Assembly (NCBI GenBank): GCA_003427395.1
Contig: BFEA01000039.1
Location: 415,910-442,710 of the forward strand
Length of the DNA: 26,801 nt
Direction: 5' to 3'
From: Chara braunii
Lineage: Eukaryota > Streptophyta > Charophyceae > Charales > Characeae
Shown: positions 26,768-26,801 of the stretch, piece by piece
Numbering within the stretch: the first letter of the stretch is position 1
Layout of the letters: each line of letters opens with the position of its first letter
Program-made: the position numbers and the translations under genes
Notes under the pieces: model-generated
What the model was told of the DNA's origin: nothing
Database searches by the model: none
Seen by the model: the letters and a program-made list of their open reading frames with translations, nothing else

Positions 26768-26801
26768 TCTATGGCTGAGCTAGACAGGTTTCCATAAGAT
26801 T
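26768..26801 (+). repeat. 34-bp chimeric copy of 6473-6506
   Basis: Identical to 6473-6506, covering the 5' half of hairpin copy 7. It is present because the mate-pair circle joined the two ends of one fragment. It is not a genuine second locus. Confidence 0.92.

Overview
The window looks like intron-rich, repeat-dense nuclear DNA from a plant-lineage eukaryote. The only protein gene I can identify is a split UDP-sugar pyrophosphorylase (USP, the broad-specificity UDP-sugar salvage enzyme of plants, algae and some protists). Six short exons (72-141 nt) with GT..AG borders can be read, separated by introns from about 0.3 kb to more than 10 kb. Together they give 222 codons with no frame break, roughly the second to fourth tenths of a ~600-residue family protein. 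A streptophyte alga with long introns (Chara-like) would fit, but the sequence does not prove the species.

The window is not collinear with the genome. Two copies of the 38-bp Nextera mate-pair junction (two 19-bp Tn5 mosaic ends, head to head) lie at 7833-7870 and 26729-26766. A 95-bp segment ending 7 bases before the first junction (7731-7825) recurs exactly at 11549-11643, just after an N at 11548. The 34 bases ending the window (26768-26801) copy 6473-6506. The USP exons are also out of order: the exon at 10438-10542 encodes protein upstream of the exon at 1187-1303. One model explains all of this. Block B (7871-11547) really lies upstream of block A (1-7825), and A continues directly into block C (11644-26728). 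In the order B-A-C all six exons fall in protein order with matching phases.

Layout as given. Block A (1-7832): CA repeat, a USP exon at 1187, a CpG-rich tract with strong hairpins (2.0-2.6 kb), an unidentified decayed open frame (4.5-5.2 kb), seven dispersed copies of a 35-43 bp hairpin with conserved core and pairing but different outer-stem sequences (5.79-6.52 kb), a degenerate ~120-bp tandem repeat (6.8-7.4 kb), and the first adapter. Block B (7871-11547): minisatellite, GT repeat, a MITE-like foldback, the most N-terminal USP exon with a fossil partial copy 118 bp upstream, and tRNA-like repeats. Block C (11549-26728): tRNA-like/hairpin tract, microsatellites, a 5'-truncated U6 snRNA pseudogene, four USP exons (16918, 21155, 23960, 24377), a second MITE-like foldback with related ends, and several minisatellites. 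The window ends with the second adapter and a chimeric tail.

No operon, CRISPR array, complete transposon or intact second gene is supported. The most interesting items are the misassembly signature and the hairpin family with compensatory stem differences at 5789-6519.
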